Shown piece by piece: positions 1 to 8,048 of a stretch of DNA of 49,079 nucleotides. The DNA is taken from positions 1 to 49,079 of the forward strand of contig JAQWZU010000094.1 in assembly GCA_029253285.1 (NCBI GenBank), read 5' to 3'. The notes beneath the pieces are model-generated. The model saw only the letters and a program-made list of their open reading frames with translations, made no database searches and had not been told where the DNA came from. The position numbers were made by a program, and so were the translations under genes. The stretch's first letter is position 1. Every line of letters begins with the position of its first letter. The stretch is from Akkermansiaceae bacterium (GTDB lineage: Bacteria; Verrucomicrobiota; Verrucomicrobiia; Verrucomicrobiales; Akkermansiaceae).

Positions 1-207
1 ATCGGGATCCACGGCGGGGGCGAAGGCAAACGCACCTGGACCGGCCTGAGCTTCCAGTGCGACGACCTTCCCGCCGCCATCGAACTCGTTCAGAAAAACG
101 GCGGTGGACTCGTCCGCGATCCCGAAGAAGAAGACGGTATGATCCACCTCGCTTTTTGCTTTGATACCGAGGGAAACGAAATCATGGTCACCCAAAAACG
201 CGCCTAA
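1..207 (+). CDS. VOC (glyoxalase/bleomycin-resistance) family protein, 3' end only
   Basis: The reading frame is open from the first base and stops at TAA 205-207, so only the last 68 residues are present. The tail shows the layout of the second half of a vicinal-oxygen-chelate domain: a helix with VQKNGGG, a short loop, then a strand ending in DTEGNEIMVTQ, which matches the usual closing strand with a conserved Glu metal ligand (here in GNEIMV). Proteins of this family bind a divalent metal and act on small molecules such as methylglyoxal-glutathione adducts, but many are uncharacterised and the substrate cannot be told from the tail. The next gene starts 4 bases after the stop, so the three genes up to 882 are probably one transcript. 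Confidence 0.7.
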   Translation: MGIHGGGEGKRTWTGLSFQCDDLPAAIELVQKNGGGLVRDPEEEDGMIHLAFCFDTEGNEIMVTQKRA

Positions 208-211
208 ATAC

Positions 212-508
212 ATGTTCCCACTCGGTCTCCTTCGCCTCTTCTCCATCCTTGATGGGCTCTCCTTCGTCATTCTCCTCTACTTTTCGATCTACGAAAAACG
301 CATCCTCGGCAACGAGGACGCCATTCGCACTCCCGGAATGATTCACGGCATTATCTTTTGTGCCTTCGTCATTTTACTCTTCTTCAGCTGGGACAAATAC
401 AAGTGGTCTCTCAAGCGGGCCGGCCTCGTCTTCGTCTGCGCTCTCATTCCTTTTGCGCCCTTTTTCCTAGAGCCCCCGCTGAAACGTGAGCAGAATTCGC
501 TCTCATGA
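212..508 (+). CDS. DUF3817 family small integral membrane protein
   Basis: This is a 98-residue protein with three predicted membrane helices. It begins LLRLFSILDGLSF and has the sequence GMIHGIIFCAF in the middle, both typical of DUF3817 (YdzA-like) proteins, whose function is unknown. The frame is open further upstream (from 161), but that extension would overlap the preceding gene by 47 bases. The ATG at 212, which begins MFPLGLLRLF, fits the family start. The stop overlaps the ATG of the following gene by 4 bases (ATGA), so translational coupling is likely. Family assignment is by recognition of the N-terminal and GMIHG motifs. Confidence 0.8.
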   Translation: MFPLGLLRLFSILDGLSFVILLYFSIYEKRILGNEDAIRTPGMIHGIIFCAFVILLFFSWDKYKWSLKRAGLVFVCALIPFAPFFLEPPLKREQNSLS

Positions 509-882
509 AATCAGCTCTTATCTTCCTCGCCCTCCTCTTCCCAATCTTCGCCATGGCCGATCATCACAAAAAAGAAGCCGGAGCCTACCGTCATGTCGTC
601 ATCATCAAGTTTAAGGAAGACGCCACCGACAAGCAGAAGGCCCACATCTCCAAAGAGTTCGCTGCACTGGAAAAGAAAATCCCCACCATCACCGGCATCG
701 AATGGGGAACCAACGTGAGCCCTGAAAACCACGCCCAAGGATATACCCATTGCTTCATCGTCAGTTTCAAGGACCGCGCCGGCCTCGATGTCTACCTCCC
801 GCACGAAGCCCACGGCGCCTTCGTGAAACAACTCGTCCCCGTCATGGACAAAGTCCTCGTCGTCGACTTCATCGCGAAGTAA
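505..882 (+). CDS. Secreted Dabb (dimeric alpha-beta barrel) domain protein
   Basis: This is a 125-residue protein with a Sec signal peptide (MKSALIFLALLFPIFAMA, cleavage near residue 18). A Dabb domain follows, recognisable by the first strand YRHVVIIKFKEDA, the central GIEWGTNVSPE and the conserved PHEAHGAFV segment. Dabb proteins are small dimeric barrels known as stress-responsive proteins in plants, and some act as cyclases or decarboxylases. The function of secreted bacterial versions is not established. It is coupled to the upstream membrane protein by an ATGA overlap, and a good intrinsic terminator lies 28 bases after the stop, so it is probably the last gene of its operon. Confidence 0.8.
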   Translation: MKSALIFLALLFPIFAMADHHKKEAGAYRHVVIIKFKEDATDKQKAHISKEFAALEKKIPTITGIEWGTNVSPENHAQGYTHCFIVSFKDRAGLDVYLPHEAHGAFVKQLVPVMDKVLVVDFIAK

Positions 883-909
883 TTCTCTGCAAATTCTTAC
901 CTTAAAAAG

Positions 910-934
910 GCGCGGTTCACCCCGCGCTTTTTTT
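910..934 (+). terminator. Rho-independent terminator after the Dabb gene
   Basis: A 6-bp GC-rich stem (GCGCGG at 910-915 and CCGCGC at 922-927) with a 6-base loop is followed directly by seven T residues (928-934). It lies 28 bases after the Dabb stop codon and is oriented to end the plus-strand operon. Confidence 0.8.
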
Positions 935-996
935 GCGTCCGCTCAATCTCAAATCAACCTAGATCACCTCGGACTTCAGGAAAATGGTCGAAACTG

Positions 997-2061
997 TCAT
1001 TTCGCTTTCAGGTCCACGGCGGGATCGGTTTGGTCCCCATTGTCTTGCACGCTTTCAGACTTTTCAGCCCGGTCGGGCAACCAGGCAAACCGACCCCAAC
1101 TTCTTCGGCGAGGCACAATCGGTAATTCCGTTTGCCCCAATTTGGTATCGATCATGATCTTGGGGCCACCCCTTTTGGGATCCGGGAATGCCCGGGTCAC
1201 GAATCCATCGGGAGACCAGGTAGGGTCGTCGCCGCGCCCGATTTTTCTTCGGTTTTTTCCATCGCAGCCCACCACCCAGACGTGAAAGGTCTCTGAGATC
1301 AACCGATCTCGTTGCGGGTTTGGAACGCCCGTAAACTTGCTCATGTGAACCATCTCGACGCCCTGCCAATGCGCAATCCACTTGCCATCAGGAGACCAGG
1401 CCGGGACTTTTTGCTCGATGGGGGCCTCGATTACTTTGTGGAAATCCACCTTTGGAGGAGAAACCAGTCTGGCCTTGCTTCCATCCAGCGCACTGACCCA
1501 GATGCGCATCTCGTCGCTGCGGTCAGAGACGAAGGCAATCTGATCTCCTTTGGGCGAAACAACCGGCATCGCGTTGCTGAACTTCAGCTGCTCGGGATCG
1601 GAAAACAGCCGTCTCGATTCGCCCGTCTCGGTGTTCATCAGATGGATCTGGCTCTCCCGCGAAGGATCTTTCCCTGGCCGGGCCTTCATCCAGACGATGT
1701 GCCGGGAGTCGGGCAACCAGGAGGGGAGCAAATTCATTCCCTCATCGATCAGGGCGCGGGCATTCCTGCCATCAAGGCCGGAAATCCAGAGCGACAGGCT
1801 ATCGTCGACCTGTTTCACATAGATCAGCTTTGTCCCATCCGGGGAACATGCGGGCATCCGGCAGCCGCGCTTGGAACGGGAAAGCTGCCGGCGGTCTGAA
1901 CCATCTTCCTTCATGCGGTATAGCTGGAGGATACCCTTCTCATCGGTATGGCTCACAACAAGCTCACGCAATTCAGTTCCTGATGGAGAGGCCGGGCCCT
2001 CTTCAGGAAGCGCGATCGAGGTGGCTAAAAAGCCGATCAGGAGGGTTTGTAAAATCTGCAT
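997..2061 (-). CDS. Secreted TolB-like beta-propeller (PD40) protein
   Basis: This is a 354-residue protein made of repeated PD40/WD40-like blades. Boxes of the type SPDG are visible (CSPDGTKLIYVK, VSPKGDQIAFVSD, WSPDGKWIAHW, WSPDGF), each preceded by a strand describing a value, as in LYRMKEDGSDRRQLS. This is the pattern of TolB-type propellers, which bind other proteins in the periplasm. No enzymatic residues are evident. The frame is open upstream to 2214, but the ATG at 2061 has a good ribosome binding site (GGAAGAG, 4 bases upstream) and starts a signal peptide (MQILQTLLIGFLATSIA). The longer version would overlap the neighbouring gene and add a proline-rich non-signal tail, so the short start is preferred. 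Confidence 0.75.
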   Translation of the reverse strand: MQILQTLLIGFLATSIALPEEGPASPSGTELRELVVSHTDEKGILQLYRMKEDGSDRRQLSRSKRGCRMPACSPDGTKLIYVKQVDDSLSLWISGLDGRNARALIDEGMNLLPSWLPDSRHIVWMKARPGKDPSRESQIHLMNTETGESRRLFSDPEQLKFSNAMPVVSPKGDQIAFVSDRSDEMRIWVSALDGSKARLVSPPKVDFHKVIEAPIEQKVPAWSPDGKWIAHWQGVEMVHMSKFTGVPNPQRDRLISETFHVWVVGCDGKNRRKIGRGDDPTWSPDGFVTRAFPDPKRGGPKIMIDTKLGQTELPIVPRRRSWGRFAWLPDRAEKSESVQDNGDQTDPAVDLKAK

Positions 2062-2176
2062 TGTCTCTTCCGGAGGTGGTGGCGGAGCTGGGAGTTTTTT
2101 GAGTAACGTCGAAGGTCTGGCACTGGCTACCGGTGGCGTACTTTCGACTGCAGGTAAAGGGTTGTAGTTGGTGAAA

Positions 2177-2671
2177 TCATTTCGACTCGGAGCGGGTAGC
2201 CGGTTGTCCAGCACCGCCTTGTTCGCTTGAGAGATTTGTCGGGAATGCTTGGCTTGTCTTCGAGTGCGATGGTAGTGGCGGAGGTGCGACTGGCGGACTT
2301 GGAAAGATCCGTTGGAAGAGGACCATTAGCAAGAAGACGATTCCCCAGCCAGGAATCCATCCCGCAACCAAGAAGAAAATCGGGCCGGTATCGGCGGTGT
2401 CCCCACAGTTTCGATAGCCCGAGTCGGCAGCCATTAACATTGCGTACCAAAGAGGGAGAATCGCGGCGACTATAAGCGCCACGTGGAAGCTGCGTCGCAT
2501 CCGGCGAGATGCCCAGAGCGCGATCAGTGCAGAGATGGCCATGCCCCAAGCCATGTATTTCGGGTCACCGTATCGAAACATATACCACACGGTCTTTGTA
2601 ACATTTGGTGATACAACAAGGGGCCACAGAGCGGCAAGAAAGGCAATAATTGCGATGGTTCTGTTTGTCAT
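2177..2671 (-). CDS. Membrane protein of unknown function
   Basis: I do not recognise this protein. From the ATG at 2671 it has 164 residues with four hydrophobic segments: TIAIIAFLAALWPLVVS, a helix around MAWGMAISALIALWA, one around ALIVAAILPLWYAMLMA, and one around GWIPGWGIVFLLMVLF. The C-terminal tail of about 45 residues is hydrophilic and rich in Pro and Ser. The loop before the last helix has a CGDTADTG sequence. GTG (2719) and ATG (2689) starts are also possible in the same frame, and none has a clear ribosome binding site. The frame is free of stops over 180 codons and sits between two other minus-strand genes. Confidence 0.5.
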   Translation of the reverse strand: MTNRTIAIIAFLAALWPLVVSPNVTKTVWYMFRYGDPKYMAWGMAISALIALWASRRMRRSFHVALIVAAILPLWYAMLMAADSGYRNCGDTADTGPIFFLVAGWIPGWGIVFLLMVLFQRIFPSPPVAPPPLPSHSKTSQAFPTNLSSEQGGAGQPATRSESK

Positions 2672-2774
2672 TATTTGAGCGAACGTCATAGCGCACCAAA
2701 CCCTGACTCGGAAGCGCACTTTGATTCTAGGTTAAGGTTCATAATTATCATTGAATTTCCGACTCAGAACGCGG

Positions 2775-3323
2775 TCAGGGATTGGGTGCCGCGCCTTGTT
2801 CTGCTTGTTTGGTCCCAAGAGTAATTAGATCGAAAAAATCAGCACCTGAAGCACTCTTAATTGGACCTTCGCAATCCTTCATCTGCGCGACTACGTCAGG
2901 CAATCGATGTATAATTATTCCATGTTCTGCAATCAATTGCACCTCCTCCTCACTCTTAACGTTGTTGAGAACCAATTCAGATGTCCACGAGTTAGGAAAA
3001 ATCCCTGAAATAAAATCCTTCTTTTTCGGTTTAAAAAACTTCTTATCGACCCACTCCGCTACTCCATCAATTAACTGCTGATCAGTTCTGCTCGCACTAT
3101 TAGGCCGCACCCCAGCGCGTTGATCAACCTTGGGAACACGTGAAATGTAGCTAATAGGCCTCATGGAAGCTTGCACCTCAATATGTCTACATTCTGGGAG
3201 ACCCTCAACAAATCTAACGGCCAACAAATCAATCTCGTCTACACCAAGTCTAACTCCACGAATCGTAAAATACCCCAAACGATTGAGCCACTCTTGGACA
3301 ATTTCTTCAGCGAGCAGTGCCAT
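2775..3323 (-). CDS. Uncharacterised protein, possible PD-(D/E)XK nuclease fold
   Basis: This is a 182-residue protein without signal peptide or membrane segment. The N-terminal 60 residues (MALLAEEIVQEWLNRLGYF..., then VDEIDLLAVR and HIEVQAS) have the order helix, strand with D-x-D, strand with E-x-Q. That is the pattern of PD-(D/E)XK nucleases such as restriction or repair enzymes (Glu in the first helix, Asp in DEIDLL, Glu-Val-Gln in place of E-x-K). The second half is not recognised. The gene is visibly richer in A and T than its neighbours and has no functional partner next to it, which suggests recent acquisition. The nuclease assignment is a motif-level guess. The ORF itself is convincing. 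Confidence 0.6.
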   Translation of the reverse strand: MALLAEEIVQEWLNRLGYFTIRGVRLGVDEIDLLAVRFVEGLPECRHIEVQASMRPISYISRVPKVDQRAGVRPNSASRTDQQLIDGVAEWVDKKFFKPKKKDFISGIFPNSWTSELVLNNVKSEEEVQLIAEHGIIIHRLPDVVAQMKDCEGPIKSASGADFFDLITLGTKQAEQGAAPNP

Positions 3324-3550
3324 AATTTTTGCAGAACAGTTTTATTAGTAGCACGATTGAGGGCGCATCCCTCGATTCTTCCGTCCACTCCGTGAACTTT
3401 GAGCAAGGAACTTTTGTTTGTCTATTAGCAATCAAGCCTCACTCGTTTGCCTCTCTCAATAGTCAGAGCGAATGAAGAAATCGAAAACGTCCTTCGCGGG
3501 ATAGTACCGTTACGGATTTCTTGATGATCCATACCAACTCATTCAATCGC

Positions 3551-3904
3551 TCACTCAAAATAAGTATCCTCATGCGCATAGGGCGGGGCGCAGCAGCAGA
3601 GGAATTGCATTGGCTCGGTCGCCTTGATTTGATGCCACGCTCCGGCGGGGATGAGAATGCTGTCGCCGGGGCCCACTTCCCGTTTCTCACCATCGATCTC
3701 CATCACGCCAGCTCCCTCGAGAAGGTAATAAAATTCTTCGCTCACTTTGTGGTAATGCCGTTCGGTCTCGCCACCCGCCGGAAGAGTCGCTTCGGCCAGA
3801 CTTTGATTTTTCACCGGCGCGTTGCTGAGATCGAGCAGACTCCTGATCGTCGAGCCATCCTTGGTGGTGAAGGGAGCCTGCTCATCGCGCTTTCGGATTT
3901 CCAT
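3551..3904 (-). CDS. Cupin-domain protein
   Basis: This is a 117-residue single-domain cupin. The first cupin motif is GGETERHYHKVSEEFYYLLEG, with metal-type ligands (H-x-H replaced by HYHK, then E) and the G after the strand. The second motif is PGDSILIPAGAWHQI, with the conserved His. Cupins of this size bind a metal and act as small isomerases, dioxygenases or sensors, so the substrate cannot be assigned. The frame is open to 3985, but that would overlap trmO. The ATG at 3904 has AAGGGGA immediately upstream and starts MEIRKRDEQA. It is the third gene of a minus-strand series after the carotenoid desaturase and trmO. Confidence 0.85.
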   Translation of the reverse strand: MEIRKRDEQAPFTTKDGSTIRSLLDLSNAPVKNQSLAEATLPAGGETERHYHKVSEEFYYLLEGAGVMEIDGEKREVGPGDSILIPAGAWHQIKATEPMQFLCCCAPPYAHEDTYFE

Positions 3905-3933
3905 TCCCCTTGGTAACGGGATCCTCAAAACAC

Positions 3934-4575
3934 TCAAGCCCTCGCCGCGCTTAAGACCTTGATCTTTCCTTCCTCCGCCCGCCATTTCACTTCGTATCCC
4001 GCCAGCAGGCAGCCATAAATCCGCTCGGGATCATCATGATAAGCCGGACGGGGGTCGAGGGACAGCGCTTCCGAAATGAGCCTTCGATCACCCCCCTCCA
4101 GATCATCGAATTGAAAAACAACCTCCATCCGCACCGGGGCCGCTTCGGCAAAGCCACCCTTTGCATCCGGCACCGACTCGACATAGGGAAGATAGGGCTT
4201 CACATCGAGAATGGGCGTACCATCGACCAAATCCAATCCACTCACTTCAAGGCAGCCCTCTCCAATCGACTCAAATTTCACCAAGGAGAGCCCGATGCGA
4301 TTGGGCCGAAATGGCGAGCGAGTCGCGAAGACTCCTTTTTTCTCATTACCCCCCAATCTGGGCGGACGCACCAGCCAACGGGTTTCTGCCTCATCAACCT
4401 GATCGAACAAAAAGACCAACCAAAGATGACTAAACTCCTCCAGCCCACGACAGGCTTCGTCGTCCACCTCATCCGAAAACACAATTAGCCCACAGGCGCT
4501 TTCAACAATGCCACTCTGCCGGGGCGTTCCAAATTTCTCCCCAAAGCAACTTTCCACCACCCCGATGGGCTTCAT
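3934..4575 (-). CDS. trmO: tRNA (N6-threonylcarbamoyladenosine37-N6)-methyltransferase TrmO
   Basis: TrmO (YaeB/TsaA family) is a SAM-dependent enzyme that methylates t6A at position 37 of certain tRNAs that read ACY codons. The family signature is present: MKPIGVVES at the start, FGTPRQSGIVE, LEEFSHLWLVFLFD, the highly conserved RSPFRPNRIGLS, and LDVKPYLPYVES. A C-terminal domain of about 70 residues follows (RRLISEALSLDPRPAY), as in the full-length bacterial enzymes. I chose the ATG at 4575 because GGAGAG lies 6 bases upstream. An ATG at 4593 overlaps the stop of the preceding gene by one base and would add six residues. It is cotranscribed with a carotenoid desaturase, an unusual neighbour. 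Confidence 0.9.
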   Translation of the reverse strand: MKPIGVVESCFGEKFGTPRQSGIVESACGLIVFSDEVDDEACRGLEEFSHLWLVFLFDQVDEAETRWLVRPPRLGGNEKKGVFATRSPFRPNRIGLSLVKFESIGEGCLEVSGLDLVDGTPILDVKPYLPYVESVPDAKGGFAEAAPVRMEVVFQFDDLEGGDRRLISEALSLDPRPAYHDDPERIYGCLLAGYEVKWRAEEGKIKVLSAARA

Positions 4576-4592
4576 GGAAATCTCTCCACTCA

Positions 4593-6116
4593 TCAGGCCA
4601 GGAATTCCGGGGCCAGATCTGCCCTTGAATAGGAAACTCCTTCCGAATCACAGAGCATGTTTGAGGAGATACGCCCGCTTTCAAGAATAGTCGGGAGTCC
4701 ACTTCCGGGATGAGTGCCTCCACCGACAAGGTAGAGATTCTTATATCCCTTGAGACGATTGTGAGGACGGAAATAAAGCATCTGATCAATGGTGTGCGCC
4801 AAATTGAAGGTCGCGCCCATGAAGATGTCTCCCTCGTCGCGCCAATCGGTCGGGGTGAGGATTCGCTCGGCCACAATATGCTCTCGCAGGTCTTTCATCC
4901 CTGTTCGCTCTTCGATTCTCTGCAGCACCTTGTCGCGATACTCTTGCTTGGTCGCCTCCCAATCATGCCCATGCCGGGTGTTAATTGTCGGCACGAGAAT
5001 ATAAAGCTGCGAATGCCCTTCGGGCGCCACCGTGGGATCGGTGATGCTGCTATTCCGCACGTAGACCGACATGTCATCGGACACAACTTTCTCACCACGA
5101 ATGTCATTCACGTTCTGCGCGTAATCATCGGCAAAGAGAATATGATGGTGTGGTTCGTCCTCGTAAATCTTGTCGAGCCCGAGATAAAGCATGAAGGTCG
5201 AGCAGGAAAACTTCTTCGAGCCCATCTCCTCCTCGGGCTTGCTCGCGCCATTCATCAAATTGACCATGGCGTGGGCGTAGTCCGCATTCATGATAACGTG
5301 GTCCGCTTCCAATAATTCGCCATTCTCCAACTTCACGCCCTTGGCATTGCCATTTTCAAATACCACTTCCTTCATCGCGGTGCTGAGAAGTATTTTCGCC
5401 CCGTCCTCTTCCGCGGCCTTGGCCATGCCCTCGGAAATTTTGCAAAGCCCGCCCTGCACGTGGTAGATTCCGTATTTGTATTCGGTGTAGGAAAGGATGC
5501 TGAACAAGGCCGGACATTTCCATGGGCTCATTCCGAGATACTTGGCCTGAAAGGTAAAAGCCAACTTGAGGCGATCATCTTTAAAAAAGGTATCGAGGAC
5601 ATCCACGACACTTTTCGAAGTCGCAATGTAGGGAATCACCTTGAGCAATTCACTCCGGAGATACGCCGTGATTTTGTGATAAGGCTTCTGCAGACAGGGA
5701 TAAATCGCACGTAACTTGGGCGCATGATCCTTCATGAACCGGCGATAACCCTCTTCATCTCCAGGGAAAACCTCCGCGATATTTGCGGCCATCTTCTCGA
5801 TATCGTAAGTCGTTTCGATCGACGTTTCCTCATCCCAGGTCAGACGGGTCATGGGATCAAGCTTCACAAAATCCATGTAGTCATCACTACAACGCCCGGT
5901 CTCCGCAAAGATTTCGTCCAGGGTGAATTTCTGATGGAGAAAAGTCGGGCCGGTATCGAAGGAATAGTCTCCTACCTTCAGTTCCGCGCTCCGGCCACCC
6001 ACGCGCGGAGCCTTTTCCACCACCGTGACTTCAAAACCCCGGTTGGCGAGAATCATGGCCGAAGACAAACCTCCGGGACCTGCTCCAATAATAACGACTT
6101 TTTGTGGGCTGCTCAT
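4593..6116 (-). CDS. crtI: CrtI-family phytoene desaturase (FAD-dependent)
   Basis: This is a 507-residue carotenoid desaturase of the CrtI/CrtN family. It introduces double bases into a colourless phytoene-type precursor to give a coloured polyene. The N-terminus holds the dinucleotide-binding fold (VVIIGAGPGGLSSAMILA, then VVEKAPRVGGRS). The C-terminal FAD signature is YLVGGGTHPGSGLPTILESG. Length and the DTGPTFL motif after the Rossmann fold are as usual for the family. Whether the substrate is C40 phytoene or C30 diapophytoene (reported for some Verrucomicrobia) cannot be told. No phytoene synthase or other crt gene is in the window, so the pathway must be completed elsewhere. It is the first gene of the minus-strand block with trmO and the cupin. 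Confidence 0.85.
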   Translation of the reverse strand: MSSPQKVVIIGAGPGGLSSAMILANRGFEVTVVEKAPRVGGRSAELKVGDYSFDTGPTFLHQKFTLDEIFAETGRCSDDYMDFVKLDPMTRLTWDEETSIETTYDIEKMAANIAEVFPGDEEGYRRFMKDHAPKLRAIYPCLQKPYHKITAYLRSELLKVIPYIATSKSVVDVLDTFFKDDRLKLAFTFQAKYLGMSPWKCPALFSILSYTEYKYGIYHVQGGLCKISEGMAKAAEEDGAKILLSTAMKEVVFENGNAKGVKLENGELLEADHVIMNADYAHAMVNLMNGASKPEEEMGSKKFSCSTFMLYLGLDKIYEDEPHHHILFADDYAQNVNDIRGEKVVSDDMSVYVRNSSITDPTVAPEGHSQLYILVPTINTRHGHDWEATKQEYRDKVLQRIEERTGMKDLREHIVAERILTPTDWRDEGDIFMGATFNLAHTIDQMLYFRPHNRLKGYKNLYLVGGGTHPGSGLPTILESGRISSNMLCDSEGVSYSRADLAPEFLA

Positions 6117-6178
6117 GGACGCTTGATAGGTAGACTAGTGACCCTTTTCACGCTAACACTTTTTCACCATAAGAAGGA

Positions 6179-7000
6179 ATGATCACCCGCTTCGCACCCA
6201 GTCCCACCGGATTACTCCATCTCGGACACGCCTTTGCGGCTCATCTTGCCCAGCAACTGGCCCGGGAAAACGAAGGACTCTTCCTTCTCCGCTTCGAAGA
6301 CATCGACCACACGCGTGTCCGACCAGAGTATTATGCCGCAATCGAGGAGGATCTCAGATGGCTTGGGATTCAATGGGACGCCCCCCCATGGCGACAGCTA
6401 GACCGGCTCGATTCCTACCAAAATGCCCTCGAAACCCTAAAATCACTCGACGTGATCTATCCCTGCTTCTGCACCCGACGGGAAATCGAATCTGAATTGA
6501 GCCATCTCACCAATGCCCCTCACGGCCCCGAAGGACCACTTTACCCCGGCACCTGCCGTAATCTCAAAAACATCCCTACCGACAAAGAACCCGCCTGGCG
6601 TCTCGATGCACAAAAAGCCGCCGCTCTGGCCGGACCATTGACCTTCCACGACCTCAAACATGGCGAAACCACCGTCGACCCTCTCCTCCTCGGCGACGTC
6701 ATTCTCTCCCGCAAGGACATTGGCACCTCCTACCATCTCGCCGTCGTCTGCGACGATGCGGCCCAACACATCACGCACATCACCCGGGGCGAAGACCTCC
6801 TGCCGTCGACCCACGTGCACCGTCTCCTGCAAAAGCTCCTCGATCTCCCCGAGCCAAAATTCCATCACCATCAACTCGTTCACGACGATCAAGGCGAACG
6901 CCTTGCCAAACGCCACGACGCCCTCTCACTCCGCGCTCTCCGCGAATCCGGAATGAGCCCAGCCGACGTTTATTCGCAAATGCCTCCTCTTAATTTATGA
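6179..7000 (+). CDS. gluQ: Glutamyl-Q tRNA(Asp) synthetase
   Basis: GluQ is a shortened glutamyl-tRNA synthetase paralogue that attaches glutamate to queuosine at the anticodon wobble position of tRNA(Asp). The 273-residue length, without the anticodon-binding domain, fits. Visible features are the class I HIGH motif in PSPTGLLHLGHA (His14 and His17), the zinc ligands Cys96, Cys98, Tyr122 and Cys126, RFEDIDHTRV, and the KMSKS-equivalent GERLAKRHD. The ATG is preceded immediately by AGAAGGA. Its stop overlaps the start of the next gene (ATGA), so the two are coupled. It is divergent from crtI, with 62 bases between them. Confidence 0.92.
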   Translation: MITRFAPSPTGLLHLGHAFAAHLAQQLARENEGLFLLRFEDIDHTRVRPEYYAAIEEDLRWLGIQWDAPPWRQLDRLDSYQNALETLKSLDVIYPCFCTRREIESELSHLTNAPHGPEGPLYPGTCRNLKNIPTDKEPAWRLDAQKAAALAGPLTFHDLKHGETTVDPLLLGDVILSRKDIGTSYHLAVVCDDAAQHITHITRGEDLLPSTHVHRLLQKLLDLPEPKFHHHQLVHDDQGERLAKRHDALSLRALRESGMSPADVYSQMPPLNL

Positions 7001-8034
7001 TCACGCAAGATCTTCGCATCGGCATCGCCGGAGGCACCGCCATGGCCCGTGGTGTGGCCTCTCAAATCGAAGCCACTCCCGGAATGCTCGTGACCTGGAA
7101 GACGAGCGACGACCCCGCTTCTCTGCTGAAAGAAAGCACCATCGACATCCTCGTCGAAGCCTCATCCTCCACTGAAGCCTCCGCGCAAAACGCCCTCGCC
7201 GCTCTGGAACACAACGCCCATTGTATCCTCACCAACCCCGCCGCCGATCTTGCGCTCGGACCGCTCTGTCACCTGGAAGCCTACCAACGCGGCCTCATCG
7301 TCACCTCCGATGCCGGAAGCCGTCATGGGGCACTCGCAACCCTGATTCAAGAAGCCGACATCATGGGCTTTGACATCGTGCAAGCCGGAGCCCTCACCGA
7401 AACTCCGGACGACCCCATCCTAAAAATAGACCTCACTCTTCTCGCCAATGCCATGGGCTATCTCCCGCCCGAGGGAGGCCTGACCAATCCAGCCATCACG
7501 CAATTGCAAGAGGCCCTCACCCTCTTCGATTTTGAATCCTACGGCGACATTCCGCGAATCGAAACTCTCACAACCCACGATCACCACGGCGTTTACCTTA
7601 TCGTCAAACCCAAACCCGATCTCCCCGCCGAGCAAGCCGACTTCCTCAAATCCCACCACCTCGGCGATGGTCCCAACTACCTCCTGCATCGCCCCTTCCA
7701 TCTCGGCCATCTCGAAACCCCCAAGGCCATTCTCGGAGCCGCCGCCGGACAAAGCATCCTTTCCCATTTCCAACCCCTCTGCGATCTCTACGCCTTCGCC
7801 ACCCAGGACCTCCCCGCTGGCAGCACCATCTCCCAATCCTCCTTCGCCACCCAAATCGCCCCCCTCAACGACGACCTCGTTCCCGCCACCCTCCTCGAGA
7901 AGCCAACCATCCTCCGCGCCAATGTTAAAAAGGGCGATCCCCTCACCATCGAAAACCTCCAGCTCCCCGACATCCCATTAATCCATCTCTGGATCAAACA
8001 ACGCGAGCTCCTCGAAAGTTCACCTGATGGATAA
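6997..8034 (+). CDS. Homoserine-dehydrogenase-like protein with C-terminal SAF domain
   Basis: This 345-residue cytosolic protein begins with a Rossmann-type nucleotide-binding unit (RIGIAGGTAMARGVAS, DILVEASSSTEA) like that of homoserine dehydrogenases and related oxidoreductases. It ends with a SAF/AFP-like domain (LPAGSTI... through ATLLEKPTILRANVKKGDPL). Proteins with this combination act as dehydrogenases or decarboxylases on sugar acids in some bacteria, but the substrate is not known here. The glycine-rich loop is GxAGGTAMARG and not the usual GxGxxG. It starts inside the gluQ stop (ATGA), so it is translationally coupled to a tRNA-modification enzyme with no obvious biochemical link. 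The sequence is rich in Leu, Pro and Thr. Confidence 0.65.
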   Translation: MITQDLRIGIAGGTAMARGVASQIEATPGMLVTWKTSDDPASLLKESTIDILVEASSSTEASAQNALAALEHNAHCILTNPAADLALGPLCHLEAYQRGLIVTSDAGSRHGALATLIQEADIMGFDIVQAGALTETPDDPILKIDLTLLANAMGYLPPEGGLTNPAITQLQEALTLFDFESYGDIPRIETLTTHDHHGVYLIVKPKPDLPAEQADFLKSHHLGDGPNYLLHRPFHLGHLETPKAILGAAAGQSILSHFQPLCDLYAFATQDLPAGSTISQSSFATQIAPLNDDLVPATLLEKPTILRANVKKGDPLTIENLQLPDIPLIHLWIKQRELLESSPDG

Positions 8035-8048
8035 AAAGGACAGGGTCC

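Noticed and set aside
1312-1899. Long plus-strand frame opposite the TolB-like gene
   Set aside because: It is the antisense shadow of the propeller gene. Its composition is rich in Arg, His and Gln as expected from the reverse strand.
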